Of a stretch of 64,000 nt of DNA, positions 9,443 through 18,000 are shown piece by piece. The notes beneath the pieces are model-generated. The model was given only the letters and a program-made list of their open reading frames with translations, ran no database searches and was not told the DNA's origin. Every line of letters starts with the position of its first letter. The stretch's first letter is position 1. The translations under genes were made by a program, and so were the position numbers. This DNA comes from Saprospiraceae bacterium. GTDB taxonomy: Bacteria > Bacteroidota > Bacteroidia > Chitinophagales > Saprospiraceae. Location: NCBI GenBank assembly GCA_030729925.1, contig JANQWK010000044.1:22637-86636 (forward strand), given 5' to 3'.

Positions 9443-9469
9443 TTAAATTATTGACAACCAATAATTTAA
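9443..9469. terminator. AT-rich hairpin between convergent purC and the dehydrogenase gene
   Basis: Perfect 10-bp arms, TTAAATTATT and AATAATTTAA, around a 7-nt loop GACAACC. It lies between the repeat copy and the stop of the convergent gene at 9480. Position suggests a bidirectional terminator or transcript-end protector, although there is no GC core. Confidence 0.4.
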
Positions 9470-9479
9470 TCAACAAAAA

Positions 9480-10679
9480 TCACTCCGTGACGTAGTCTCT
9501 CAAATATTCGAAGCGGGCACACAGATCGCCTTCTGCGGCAATGGTTGCCCGGCTGATCATGGGGCTGCTGGCTTTGAGGAGTTCCAGAATGATGAAGCGG
9601 ATAAACTGTTCCCCGAACGCAATCGAAGCATCGCGGGGCAACTCGCTGGGGAGGTTGTCAATGGTCATCATGTCAATCGCTCCGGGGGTGTATGCGGGGA
9701 CTTCCTCACCGGTCTGAGGGTCAAAACCAAATACCGGGTCCTGGATGGTACTTGCTTTGATGGTGGCGGGAATAGAAGTTTCGGGGGCGAGGTCGCAGGT
9801 AATATCGCCGATCACCCGAATCCTGAAATCCGGCGCCCGCATATCTTCCAGGGTAAAAAAAGCAGGAGCCTTGGTGTCCCAAAAAATTCCGTGAATCAGG
9901 ATGTCGGCTACGCTGGCATAAGGCAAAAAAGCATTGCAAAAATCTTCGGGATGCGCATAAAAATCTTTCCCTTCAAAGGGCTTGCCGCCTTTTCGGGCTA
10001 CGTAGTGCCGGTTGGACAACTGGGTAAAAACAGCCTCTTCCCAGGTTTGATGTAGAAATGCTTCCGGATCCACTTGTTTGATCCCCATGTCCAGCAGGAC
10101 CTGCGCCGCCCCTTGCGCCACCCTGCCCGTACCGGATAGCACAATTTTTACCGCAGGCAGTACCAGGCTCTGGTAGTCTTGTTTGACATCGGCATATTCC
10201 CGATACGTAAACATCCGCTTGAGGTGAAACAAACCGCTTTGTTCCCCGTAGGTATATAGCGCGTTGTGTGCCCCCACCATGCCTGCAAACTTGCCAAAGG
10301 CAATCACCCGTCTGCCCAGGTCGTCGGTCAGCAGCTCATAATCTATGATGCGGATATTCCGCCGGATAATTTCTTGCAGCAGTTTTTTATTGGCGGGCTG
10401 TTTTTTGATGGTATGAGAAAAGAACAGATACGTTTTTCCCGGAATCAAATTAGCAATCGGTACCTCTTTGACCCCCAGCAGCACATCGCAATCCGATACA
10501 TCCGCACTCATCGGAATGCCGGCTTCCAGGTATTCTGTATCGCTAAAGCAGCGGATAGGCGAAGGCTGGACGACCAGTTCGAGCGGAAAATGGTCGAGCA
10601 AGTGCCTGCATTGGGCAGGCGTGAGGGGGACTCTGGCGTCTGGGGGGACTTTCCCTTCGCGAATGATGCCAATTTTCAT
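9480..10679 (-). CDS. saccharopine dehydrogenase (lysine-forming)-like NAD(P)-dependent oxidoreductase
   Basis: 399 aa, resembling the single-domain yeast Lys1-type fold related to alanine dehydrogenase. The N-terminal MKIGIIREGKVPPDARVPLTP block, the catalytic lysine context LLGVKEVP and the histidine context FFSHTIKKQ correspond to the catalytic Lys/His pair of that family. LLTDDLGRRVIAFGKFAGMVGAH also matches. The nucleotide-binding loop is VLSGTGRVAQGAAQVLL. No other lysine-pathway gene is nearby, and the true substrate in Bacteroidota is uncertain. Divergent from the serine hydrolase. Confidence 0.8.
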   Translation of the reverse strand: MKIGIIREGKVPPDARVPLTPAQCRHLLDHFPLELVVQPSPIRCFSDTEYLEAGIPMSADVSDCDVLLGVKEVPIANLIPGKTYLFFSHTIKKQPANKKLLQEIIRRNIRIIDYELLTDDLGRRVIAFGKFAGMVGAHNALYTYGEQSGLFHLKRMFTYREYADVKQDYQSLVLPAVKIVLSGTGRVAQGAAQVLLDMGIKQVDPEAFLHQTWEEAVFTQLSNRHYVARKGGKPFEGKDFYAHPEDFCNAFLPYASVADILIHGIFWDTKAPAFFTLEDMRAPDFRIRVIGDITCDLAPETSIPATIKASTIQDPVFGFDPQTGEEVPAYTPGAIDMMTIDNLPSELPRDASIAFGEQFIRFIILELLKASSPMISRATIAAEGDLCARFEYLRDYVTE

Positions 10680-10725
10680 GTGGTAGATTTGGTCTTTTTT
10701 GTTCGGGATCTCGAAGCTAATTTCC

Positions 10726-10733
10726 TACTTTTG
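10726..10733 (+). promoter_or_regulatory. candidate -7 element for the serine hydrolase
   Basis: TACTTTTG matches TAnnTTTG exactly, 57 nt before the ATG at 10791, inside the divergent spacer. No -33 box at normal spacing was seen. Confidence 0.35.
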
Positions 10734-10790
10734 ATATCAGGCCGAAAACTACAAAAGAATCGGCAATTCCTCCACCTAAACTGCACTCCT

Positions 10791-12188
10791 ATGATTACCG
10801 GAAACACATGGAAAATAGCTGTATTGGCTTTTTTGTCCACCTTTTTTTATGCTTGTACACCTACTAATCAGGAGCCGGTAAAGGGTCTTGAGGCAGTGGC
10901 AGCCGAGCACCTGGAGCCCCTCCTGGCGGAGAAAAAACTGGCCGGAGCGGCTGTACTGGTGGTAAAAGGCGAGGAGGTACTGCTCGATAAAGCCTGGGGC
11001 TACGCTGATTTGGAGTGGGAAGTGCCGATGACCACCGGTGCCAATTTCGAAATTGGTTCCGTCACCAAACAGTTTACGGCAGCAGCTATATTGAAGCTTG
11101 CCGAGGAGGGAAAACTCAGTTTGGCAGACGATATGTCCAAGTTTTTCCCCGATTTCGATACCCGCGGCTATCAGGTGAGCGTGCGCCAATTGCTCGACCA
11201 TACCTCCGGTATCCAGGGCTATACCGAGTCCCCCGTTTTTGGCGAATTGGTTACCCGCAAACTTCCCCGTGACACCCTGCTTACCCTGATGGAAGCAGCA
11301 GGCTTTCAGTTTGCCCCCGGAACTGCCCAAATTTATAACAATACCGCCTACTTCATGCTTGGCCTGATCATCGAGCAACTCAGCGGCACAACGTATGAAA
11401 ACTATTTGGATTCGGTATTTTTCAAACCCCTTGGGATGACAAACACCTACTATTGCAGTGAAAGCAAAATTATTCCGCTAAAGGCGCATGGCTATGACGG
11501 CCGACCCGATGGGCTGATCCATAAAGGATACCTGGACCACACTTGGCCTTATGCCGCAGGATCGCTTTGCTCCACGACAGCCGATCTGGTAAAATGGTCC
11601 CGAGCCTTGCACCGCGATGGCAAAGTGCTTTCCGCTGAAAGTTACCAGGAAATGATCACGCCTATGCCGCTGTCCGATGGTACGCCTCAAGATTACGCGC
11701 TGGGTCTGATGGTCTGGAATGTAGATGGTGTCCCTGTCATCGAACACGGCGGCGGAATCAACGGATTTTTGTCCGACATGAAATACCTTCCGGAACAAGA
11801 CATCGTGGTGGTGGCGCTGTTGAACACGGCAGCAGCCCCCGGCCCGGGCGCGCTTACCCGCAAACTGTTGCTGGATCTGGTCACTTTTGACAACTTCCAA
11901 CCCGCAGCCCTTGATCTCGATCCCGCAACGCTGGCCGGAAAGTACAGCGGTGTAGCACGTGGGGGAGACATTGCGATAGAAGTAACGCCTGTCGGCGAAA
12001 AACTGGTGGTCGGAAGCGGAGGGCCTCAAAGAGATACGTTCTCTTACGCCGGCAACCAAACCTGGGTCAATCCCGTACAAGGTAGCAGCGACGACAAACT
12101 CACCTTCACCACCGCAGCCGATGGCAGCACTACTGCCAGCTGGGCAAGCGGTGCCGCAAGAAATTTTTTCAAAAAAAATCAGGAATAA
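10791..12188 (+). CDS. serine hydrolase lipoprotein, beta-lactamase/class C PBP-like
   Basis: 465 aa from the ATG at 10791. The open frame extends upstream to 10266, but that part overlaps the divergent gene and lacks a signal, whereas MITGNTWKIAVLAFLSTFFYAC starts a lipoprotein signal peptide. The active-site triad of class C enzymes is visible: S90-x-x-K93 in GSVTKQF, Y182-N-N184 in IYNNTAY, and H319-G-G in EHGGGINGF. A C-terminal domain of about 110 residues follows the hydrolase domain. Members hydrolyse D-Ala peptides, esters or lactams. Substrate unknown. Confidence 0.88.
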   Translation: MITGNTWKIAVLAFLSTFFYACTPTNQEPVKGLEAVAAEHLEPLLAEKKLAGAAVLVVKGEEVLLDKAWGYADLEWEVPMTTGANFEIGSVTKQFTAAAILKLAEEGKLSLADDMSKFFPDFDTRGYQVSVRQLLDHTSGIQGYTESPVFGELVTRKLPRDTLLTLMEAAGFQFAPGTAQIYNNTAYFMLGLIIEQLSGTTYENYLDSVFFKPLGMTNTYYCSESKIIPLKAHGYDGRPDGLIHKGYLDHTWPYAAGSLCSTTADLVKWSRALHRDGKVLSAESYQEMITPMPLSDGTPQDYALGLMVWNVDGVPVIEHGGGINGFLSDMKYLPEQDIVVVALLNTAAAPGPGALTRKLLLDLVTFDNFQPAALDLDPATLAGKYSGVARGGDIAIEVTPVGEKLVVGSGGPQRDTFSYAGNQTWVNPVQGSSDDKLTFTTAADGSTTASWASGAARNFFKKNQE

Positions 12189-12195
12189 ATGCAAT

Positions 12196-12214
12196 CCGGG
12201 AAACTATTTCCCGG
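12196..12214. terminator. hairpin downstream of the serine hydrolase
   Basis: Perfect 8-bp arms CCGGGAAA and TTTCCCGG around CTA, starting 8 nt after the stop. There is no T-run after it, so it could equally stabilise the 3' end or precede ssrA as part of its upstream region. Confidence 0.4.
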
Positions 12215-12246
12215 CAGAAGAAGTTAAAGGAATAGTTTTAAGACCA

Positions 12247-12625
12247 GGGGACGTAATGGAATCGACAGGATTGATAACTGGTTAGTAAGCATGCCGGAGC
12301 ATGATGGTTCACTCCGTTAAAAAATGACTATTAACTTCCTTTTACATGGCAACTATAACTATGCCATGGCTGCCTAAGACCAGGTCTTAGAAAGCCTTTG
12401 TGCCGTACGCTTGACGCCTGATACACAGCGTGCCGCATATCATCGACCCCTCGGGCTGGTCTGCTGCGATGCCCCTGTCAGCAGATAAGATATAGGGGAT
12501 AAGGGTGATGCATGGGAGGGTTCCCAGTCCTTTCATCGCCTCGAAAATTCAACTGGTAACTAAGCATGTAGAAAGCTCTCTGGTGCTTTCGCTGGACGCG
12601 AGTTCGACTCTCGCCGTCTCCACCA
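12247..12625 (+). ncRNA. ssrA: transfer-messenger RNA (tmRNA)
   Basis: 379 nt including an encoded CCA. The 5' GGGGACG pairs with CGTCTCC at 12615-12621, forming a 7-bp acceptor stem with the G3-U70 wobble that specifies alanine. A T-arm (GACGCGAGTTCGACTCTCGCC region) and the conserved GACGTAATGGAATCGACAGG start are present. The tag reads GNYNYAMAA: resume codon GGC at 12348-12350, stop TAA at 12375-12377. tmRNA rescues ribosomes stalled on broken mRNA and marks the product for proteolysis. Its 3' end is a common integration target, and its terminator is duplicated downstream. Confidence 0.97.
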
Positions 12626-12665
12626 CTTGGCGGGCCGTTTGAAATGAACGGCCCGCTTTGTTTTT
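12624..12665 (+). terminator. ssrA terminator; left copy of a 42-bp direct repeat
   Basis: GCGGGCCGTT and AACGGCCCGC form a perfect 10-bp stem with loop TGAAATG, followed by TTTGTTTTTT: a strong intrinsic terminator. The sequence from CACTTGG to the T-run matches 14073-14114 at 39 of 42 positions. Confidence 0.9.
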
Positions 12666-12984
12666 TGGATGTTTTGCTTTTTAGCTGAGTAAATGATGGA
12701 AAAGGGTTATCTTGGGAAAGAAACACTACCCTAACATAAAACAGTACCTATTTTCGGAGGTAACGTTTCAAGCAGAGCGACCCCCACTATCCGCTTGAAA
12801 TAAGCAATTATCACTACGCAGTCATATCTATTTCATTTACCCTGGAGCGATGAGTAGGAAATGAACACAGCAATTCATTCCCATCAGCTATTCAGTAAAT
12901 TTTTCCATATCCTATTGTCGCGCCAGGTATGGCTAAGCCTGACCAATTTAAAATGATTTATGAATACCTTTAAAACAAAAACAA
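12666..12984. other. AT-rich non-coding stretch after ssrA
   Basis: 319 nt without a credible gene. The only structure seen is an 8-bp inverted repeat TTTCAAGC (12766-12773) / GCTTGAAA (12793-12800) and an imperfect GGAAATGAA/TTCATTCC pair near 12857-12881. Composition is visibly more AT-rich than the flanking housekeeping genes. It may hold the promoter of the membrane-protein block that starts at 12985. Confidence 0.5.
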
Positions 12985-13329
12985 ATGATTATTTACTCTA
13001 ACATTGCTCAAGTTTTAGTTTCTTTATCGGTAATAATAATATGGGTTTTTCGGTACTATAATGTTGAAAAAGAATTCAGACGTTATCACCTAAGTGACCT
13101 AACCCGAAGTATAGTAGGGTCAACTAAAATAGCGTTATCAACTTTGCTCATTGCAGGTATTTGGTATCCGGATTTAGTGCTTATCCCGGCTCTGCTTATG
13201 GCTGCTCTCATGGTGGCAGCACAATATTTTCACTTTAAGTTTCGAAACCCATGGCTTTACCATACACCCTCTCTATTGCTGCTGATACTATGCCTTTTCA
13301 TTGCAGCTGTATCCCTTAAATTAATTTAA
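12985..13329 (+). CDS. small membrane protein, DoxX-like
   Basis: 114 aa with four predicted membrane helices and no enzyme motif. It aligns by eye with the next gene over the segment EFRRYHLSDLTRSIVGSTK (here) and EFKRFGLEKLGTFIAILE (next), each followed by a Leu/Ile/Gly-rich helix, so the two are tandem paralogues of the DoxX_2-like group. No Shine-Dalgarno is seen. First gene of an AT-rich block between two copies of the ssrA terminator. Function unknown. Confidence 0.7.
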   Translation: MIIYSNIAQVLVSLSVIIIWVFRYYNVEKEFRRYHLSDLTRSIVGSTKIALSTLLIAGIWYPDLVLIPALLMAALMVAAQYFHFKFRNPWLYHTPSLLLLILCLFIAAVSLKLI

Positions 13330-13331
13330 TC

Positions 13332-13670
13332 ATGTATTTGCTTAATGCCTTAATTTTTATTTCGAGCTTATCTTTTATATATTATGGATTTAATTATTTC
13401 AGATCTTCGGAAATGAAAAATGAATTCAAGCGCTTTGGACTGGAAAAATTAGGGACATTTATCGCCATTTTAGAATTGCTGGGAGCACTGGGTTTGCTGG
13501 TTGGTTTAAAGTTTGTTCCCATTTTACTTATTTCTGCAGGCGGATTGGCAGTTTTAATGTTCTTTGGGATTATTGTGAGGATAAAAGTCAAAGACAGCCT
13601 TTGGGTATCACTTCCCGCTATATTTTTTATGCTATTAAATGCGTATATTTTTTTCTCAGTAATTAGATAA
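13332..13670 (+). CDS. DoxX-like small membrane protein
   Basis: 112 aa, four helices. The pattern NEFKRFGLEKLGTFIAILELLGALGLLVGL is typical of DoxX-like proteins, which are poorly understood and sometimes linked to thiol or quinone redox chemistry. It starts 2 nt after the previous stop, so the pair is translated together. Its codon use is AT-biased compared with the surrounding chromosome. Confidence 0.75.
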   Translation: MYLLNALIFISSLSFIYYGFNYFRSSEMKNEFKRFGLEKLGTFIAILELLGALGLLVGLKFVPILLISAGGLAVLMFFGIIVRIKVKDSLWVSLPAIFFMLLNAYIFFSVIR

Positions 13671-13695
13671 ATTTATTTTAAAAATTAAACAAGGT

Positions 13696-13881
13696 ATGTT
13701 GAAAAAATTCACACTCACAGATAAGCTATTATTTATTTCTGCTTTTCTTTCGCTCATTTTTTCCGAAATTTTGTATTTCACAGGTGAAACGACTGCTGCT
13801 ATTTTTATGGGTATATGGGTGCCTTCTATACTTGCCTTCGGAATTTACTTAAAACTTATAAACATGACAAAAAATGATTGA
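13696..13881 (+). CDS. small two-helix membrane protein
   Basis: 61 aa with two hydrophobic segments, LLFISAFLSLIFSEILYF and TAAIFMGIWVPSILAFGIYL. No family recognised. It lies 25 nt after the DoxX-like gene, in the same direction and with the same AT-rich composition. Its stop overlaps the start of a 35-codon ORF, a coupling pattern that supports it being translated. Confidence 0.55.
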   Translation: MLKKFTLTDKLLFISAFLSLIFSEILYFTGETTAAIFMGIWVPSILAFGIYLKLINMTKND

Positions 13882-13981
13882 TTTTGTACCATACTTTGCC
13901 GGACTTATCACTGTGTTATTCGGGATAGCTTTCAGTTATGCGGTAAGTGATGGCTGGAATTTCAGAGAAGGGAAAAAATAA
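13874..13981 (+). CDS. 35-aa single-span membrane miniprotein (putative)
   Basis: The ATG at 13874 lies inside the last codons of the previous ORF, and its stop is at 13979-13981. The product begins MIDFVPYFAGLITVLFGIAF and ends SDGWNFREGKK, one membrane helix with a basic cytoplasmic-type tail. Overlap with the preceding gene and conservation of direction suggest it is real, but the length is short enough to be chance. Confidence 0.4.
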   Translation: MIDFVPYFAGLITVLFGIAFSYAVSDGWNFREGKK

Positions 13982-13982
13982 A

Positions 13983-14006
13983 TCGCCAAGAGATAGGGCG
14001 TTTTTT
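13983..14006 (+). terminator. weak terminator after the membrane-protein block
   Basis: A short CGCC/GGCG stem is followed directly by TTTTTT, 2 nt after the miniprotein stop. A much stronger hairpin (the second ssrA-terminator copy) lies 70 nt further on. Confidence 0.4.
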
Positions 14007-14072
14007 GGTGGAATTATTCTTAACCAGGAATAAAACATGATTCTTCTTCCCAGGGGAGTGTTTTCTGCGGAT

Positions 14073-14114
14073 CACTTGGCGAGCCGTTTGAAACAAACGG
14101 CCCGCTTTGTTTTT
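14073..14114 (+). repeat. second copy of the ssrA terminator (direct repeat)
   Basis: 39 of 42 bases equal 12624-12665, with an offset of exactly 1449. It forms a hairpin GCGAGCCGTTTG/CAAACGGCCCGC with one mismatch, followed by TTTGTTTTT. Two of the three differences extend the stem inward. Upstream of it there is no tRNA-like sequence, so only the post-ssrA segment was duplicated. This is what the far end of an element integrated at ssrA would look like. Confidence 0.8.
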
Positions 14115-14120
14115 ATAACT

Positions 14121-14333
14121 TCAGCCATTTTCTTCTACGTATTCCAGTATATCTCCCGGCTGGCAGTTCAGCGCTTTACAAATAGCTTCTAAAGTACTGA
14201 AGCGGATGGCTTTAGCTTTGCCGGTTTTCAAAATCGAAAGATTGGAAAGGGTGATATCTACTTTTTCCGAAAGTTCGTTAAGGGACATCTTCCTTTTTGC
14301 CATCATCACATCCAAATTGACTCTTATGGGCAT
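14121..14333 (-). CDS. XRE/Cro-family helix-turn-helix regulator (YozG-like)
   Basis: 70 aa, nearly all one HTH domain: MAKRKMSLNELSEKVDITLSNLSILKTGKAKAIRFSTLEAICKALNCQPGDILEY, without a sensory domain. Small HTH proteins of this type are regularly paired with DUF2975 membrane proteins, which is the case here: the DUF2975 gene ends 4 nt upstream. A perfect palindrome just ahead of the DUF2975 start is the likely operator for self-regulation. Confidence 0.88.
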   Translation of the reverse strand: MPIRVNLDVMMAKRKMSLNELSEKVDITLSNLSILKTGKAKAIRFSTLEAICKALNCQPGDILEYVEENG

Positions 14334-14337
14334 GGCT

Positions 14338-14898
14338 TTAAATGGTTAGCTCGTTTTCAGATTGGATTTCCATGCCTCTTTTGAAGACTTGCGCAATCGC
14401 ATACAACAGGGCGCTCATTAAAAGGTACTCAAATGCCCCTCCGGTATAACTGTCCATAGAAGGGACATCAAAACCCCGTTTGAGCAACCACTTCAAACTG
14501 CCGGTTGCAAAAATGGCCAAAATCCCTATTCGAAAGCAAACAGCTGCAATTTTTGAAATTAAGACCGACACTTTTTTGCTGAAGGGGTGGTCGAGGTTGA
14601 TGGTGTAGAAGATTTTGGTCATCAAGTAAAACATATAGGCTTTCAGACCAACTACCTGTAGCAATAACGCAACTAGCCCGATATAATACCATATTTGCTG
14701 GCTCATCAACCCGTGCAAATTTAAACCTTCATACAGGTTCTCGGCCACAATCGGGTTGAAGAAACTGTATATGGAGGTAAACAATAATGTACCTGCCTGA
14801 ATACAAAGACCGATGAAAATAGACCAAATGATTATGGTAATCAACATTAACCCGGGCTGGCTGACCCATTTTTCTTTCCAAGACTGTTTAAGATTCAT
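14338..14898 (-). CDS. DUF2975 membrane protein
   Basis: 186 aa from the ATG at 14898 (MNLKQSWKEKW). The frame is open to 14964, but that extension runs through a palindrome and adds an unusual Phe/Lys-rich start, so it is rejected. Four membrane segments are visible, with the loop HPFSKKVSVLISKIAAVCFRIGILAI characteristic of DUF2975. Forms an operon with the XRE regulator. Such pairs are thought to be membrane-linked regulatory units, but no mechanism has been established that I know of. Confidence 0.8.
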   Translation of the reverse strand: MNLKQSWKEKWVSQPGLMLITIIIWSIFIGLCIQAGTLLFTSIYSFFNPIVAENLYEGLNLHGLMSQQIWYYIGLVALLLQVVGLKAYMFYLMTKIFYTINLDHPFSKKVSVLISKIAAVCFRIGILAIFATGSLKWLLKRGFDVPSMDSYTGGAFEYLLMSALLYAIAQVFKRGMEIQSENELTI

Positions 14899-14905
14899 TG
14901 TGGAT

Positions 14906-14934
14906 AAATTTTTTCCAAATATCGGAAAAAATTT
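14906..14934. promoter_or_regulatory. palindromic candidate operator of the XRE-DUF2975 operon
   Basis: Perfect 11-bp arms AAATTTTTTCC and GGAAAAAATTT separated by AAATATC. The inner edge is 8 nt upstream of the DUF2975 start. Arm length and the one-turn-plus spacing suit a dimeric HTH protein, and the nearest regulator is the XRE gene of the same operon. Confidence 0.55.
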
Positions 14935-15062
14935 ATTGAAAAACAATAAAAAAATTTTGATCAACGATTAATTTAAAGACGTTTCATGCAACCGTCTCTA
15001 CCACTACATCAAAAAAATCCCGCCTTTTTTCTATCTTGGATCTAAACCTGAAGATTACTATT

Positions 15063-18000
15063 ATGCAACGAAAACTACTTTACCTGCTCCTTTTGTGGAT
15101 GTCCGCAGGGGGGCTTCAAGCCCAGATCAGCGCCAGACTGATGCGCTACATGGATGTGTCTGAGACACAGATTACCTTTGTTTATGGAGGCGATATTTGG
15201 GTCATGCCACGGGAGGGGGGACTTGCCGTGCCTTTGACCAACAGTCCGGGCGAGGAGTCGTGGCCCCGGTTTTCTCCGGATGGACAGGAAATTGCTTTTT
15301 CTGCAAGCTACAATGGCAATGTGGATGTGTTTGTGATGCCGGTGACGGGTGGTTTGCCACAACGGGTTACCTGGCATTCAGGGGCTGATCGCTTGCTGGA
15401 CTGGCATCCGGATGGCGAACGGCTGCTTTTTGCGTCGCGAAGGGAACTGGGTCAGCGCTCTTCCAATCAGTTTTTTGTGGTGAGCAAATATGGTGGGATG
15501 CCGGCAAAACTGCCCCTGCCTTATGGCGAGCTGGCGTCTTGGTCGCCCGATGGCAAACAGCTGGCCTACATCACAAAAATTACGGAAAATTACCCCTTCA
15601 AACGGTATCGCGGCGGATTGACGTCTGATATTTTGTTGTTCGATTCCCAAAAACAACAGGTGACCAACCTTACCAAGAGTAAGGCGATTGATGGTAAACC
15701 CGCCTGGGTGGGCGATAAAATTTATTTTTTGTCCGATCAGGACGCCTCCATGCGGCTCAATATCTTTTCGCTTGATCCCCGAACTGGAACACAAAAACAG
15801 CTTACCCGCTTTACAGATTTTGATGTTTCTTACCTGGCCGGAGGGCCCGCTAATCTGGTTTTTGAGTACGGAGGGGATCTCTATCTCATGGATCCGGCTA
15901 CTGAAAAGTTCGATAAAGTGATCGTGCAGGTGATGAGCGATCTGTCGGCCGAAATTCCGCGCATGATTGACGTAAGCCGACAGATCAGCGACGCAACGGC
16001 TGCTCCCGGAGGCAAGCGCGTGGTGTTTGAAGCGCGGGGAGAGTTGTTCAACGTTCCCGTAAAGGAGGGTTATACCCTCAATCTCACCCAGTCGAGCGGT
16101 GCTTTTGACCGCCAACCTTCCTGGTCGCCTGACGGCAAAACCATTGCCTACTGGAGCGATCGCTCCGGCGAATACGAAATTTATCTGCAACCCACCGAGC
16201 CAGGCCACGCACCAAGAAAGTTGAGCAATCGGGCCAAGGGTTTTGGCTATCAGCTTTATTGGGCTCCGGATAGCGAGAAAATCGCTTTCATGGACGAAAA
16301 CAACGATATTTTTGTAATTGCAGTAGCTACCGGTGAGCTGACAAAAGTGGATCATACCAACTGGAATATCGGTCACGGAGGAAGGTTCCGCTACCCGCTG
16401 AGCTGGTCACCCGATTCGAAATGGATCGCTTATACTCGAGGTTTGGAAAACGCCCATTATGCCGTGATGGTTTATGGATGGGACACCCAAGCGGTCCACC
16501 AGTTGACTGCCGGGTATTACAATGATGCTTACCCGGTGTTTAGCACAGATGGGAAGTATTTGTTTTATATGACAGACCGCAATTTCGGAGCAGCCTATTC
16601 AGCCCTAAGCGATGGAACCTGGATTTACCCAAATGCTACTCATCTTGCCGCGTTGAGCCTGCTTCCGGGTACGCCTGCGCTGACCGCTCCGAGAAATGAC
16701 GAAATTAGCTCCGGCCGCGAGGCAAAGGCTGCAAAGGATTCGGTTGCACAGGTGCGGATTGATGTTGAGCAGATCGAGTCTCGCTTGACCCTGCTTCCCG
16801 TAGATCCGGGCAACTTCGGCGCCCTGATGGCTTTTGAAGGGAAACTGGTATTTTTGCGCCAGCCCAATACCGGCTCCGAAAAACGCGGAAGTTCCCTGAT
16901 GCTGTACGACCTGGAGAAAAGGGAGGAAAAATCCATCATGGATAATGTTGGCCGTGCTAATGCCACCGCGGATGGGAAGGCTATCCTGGTGCAGTCAGGC
17001 GGTCGCTACGGTATCATTCCACCTGCACCCGGACAAAAAATCGAATCTCCGATTGCTGTATCAGACCTAAAAATGTCCTGGACGCCCAAGGAAGAGTGGG
17101 AACAGATTTTTGCCGATACCTGGCGACGATACCGCGATTTTTTCTACGACCCGAATATGCACGGGGTGGACTGGAATGCCCTGCGGGTGCAGTATGGCGC
17201 GCTGCTCAAAGATGCCCGCACCCGTTGGGATGTGATCAACCTGCAGTCCAACTTGGCAGCAGAATTGAGTGCGGGACATACTTATACCCGGGGCGGAGAT
17301 ACAGAAGCGGTGGAACCCAAAGCGACAGGTTTGCTGGGGATAGATTGGCAACTTGACAAGGGTCAATATGTGGTGAAACGCATCGTTCGACCCGCCGCAT
17401 GGAATACCGAAGTGCGTTCTCCATTCGACCGTCCGGGCGTAGAGGTACAGCCCGGTGATGCCATCCTCGCCGTGAATGGGATACCCCTCGACCCTGCAAA
17501 AGATCCTTATGCGGCTTTCGAAGGCCTTTCCGGAAAAACAGTGCTGCTTACCTTGAGTCGAAGCGGAGAACCGACAGCGGCGCAAACCATCGTGGTACAA
17601 TGTCTCACGCCAGCCGAAGAGAGCAACCTGCGCTACCTGGAGTGGTTGGAGGACAACCGCAAAATGGTGGAGCGCTTGTCCAACGGTCAATTGGGCTATG
17701 TGTATATGTCCAATACCAGCGGACAGGGACAGCTCGAGTTGGTGAGTATGTACTACGGCCAACTGGACAAAAAGGGCTTTATTATTGATGAGCGTTTTAA
17801 TGGGGGCGGCCAACTGGCAGATCGTTTTCTGGAACTGCTGAAACGCCCCGTAGTCTATAACCTGCACTGGCGACACGGACGCGATCATACCCAACCGATC
17901 AAGGCCAATACAGGCCCAATGGGGATGCTGATCAACGGATGGGCAGGTTCCGGCGGCGACGGACTGCCCTGGGCTTTCCAAGAACTGAAGGCCGGTCCGA

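Noticed and set aside
10266..10790. N-terminal extension of the serine hydrolase ORF
   Set aside because: It overlaps the divergent dehydrogenase gene by more than 400 nt and would bury the lipoprotein signal peptide that begins at 10791.
12478..12726. 82-aa minus-strand ORF over the end of ssrA
   Set aside because: It is antisense to the tmRNA 3' half and its terminator. The GGDGESRTRVQRKHQRAFY-type product is a common false call from tmRNA sequence.
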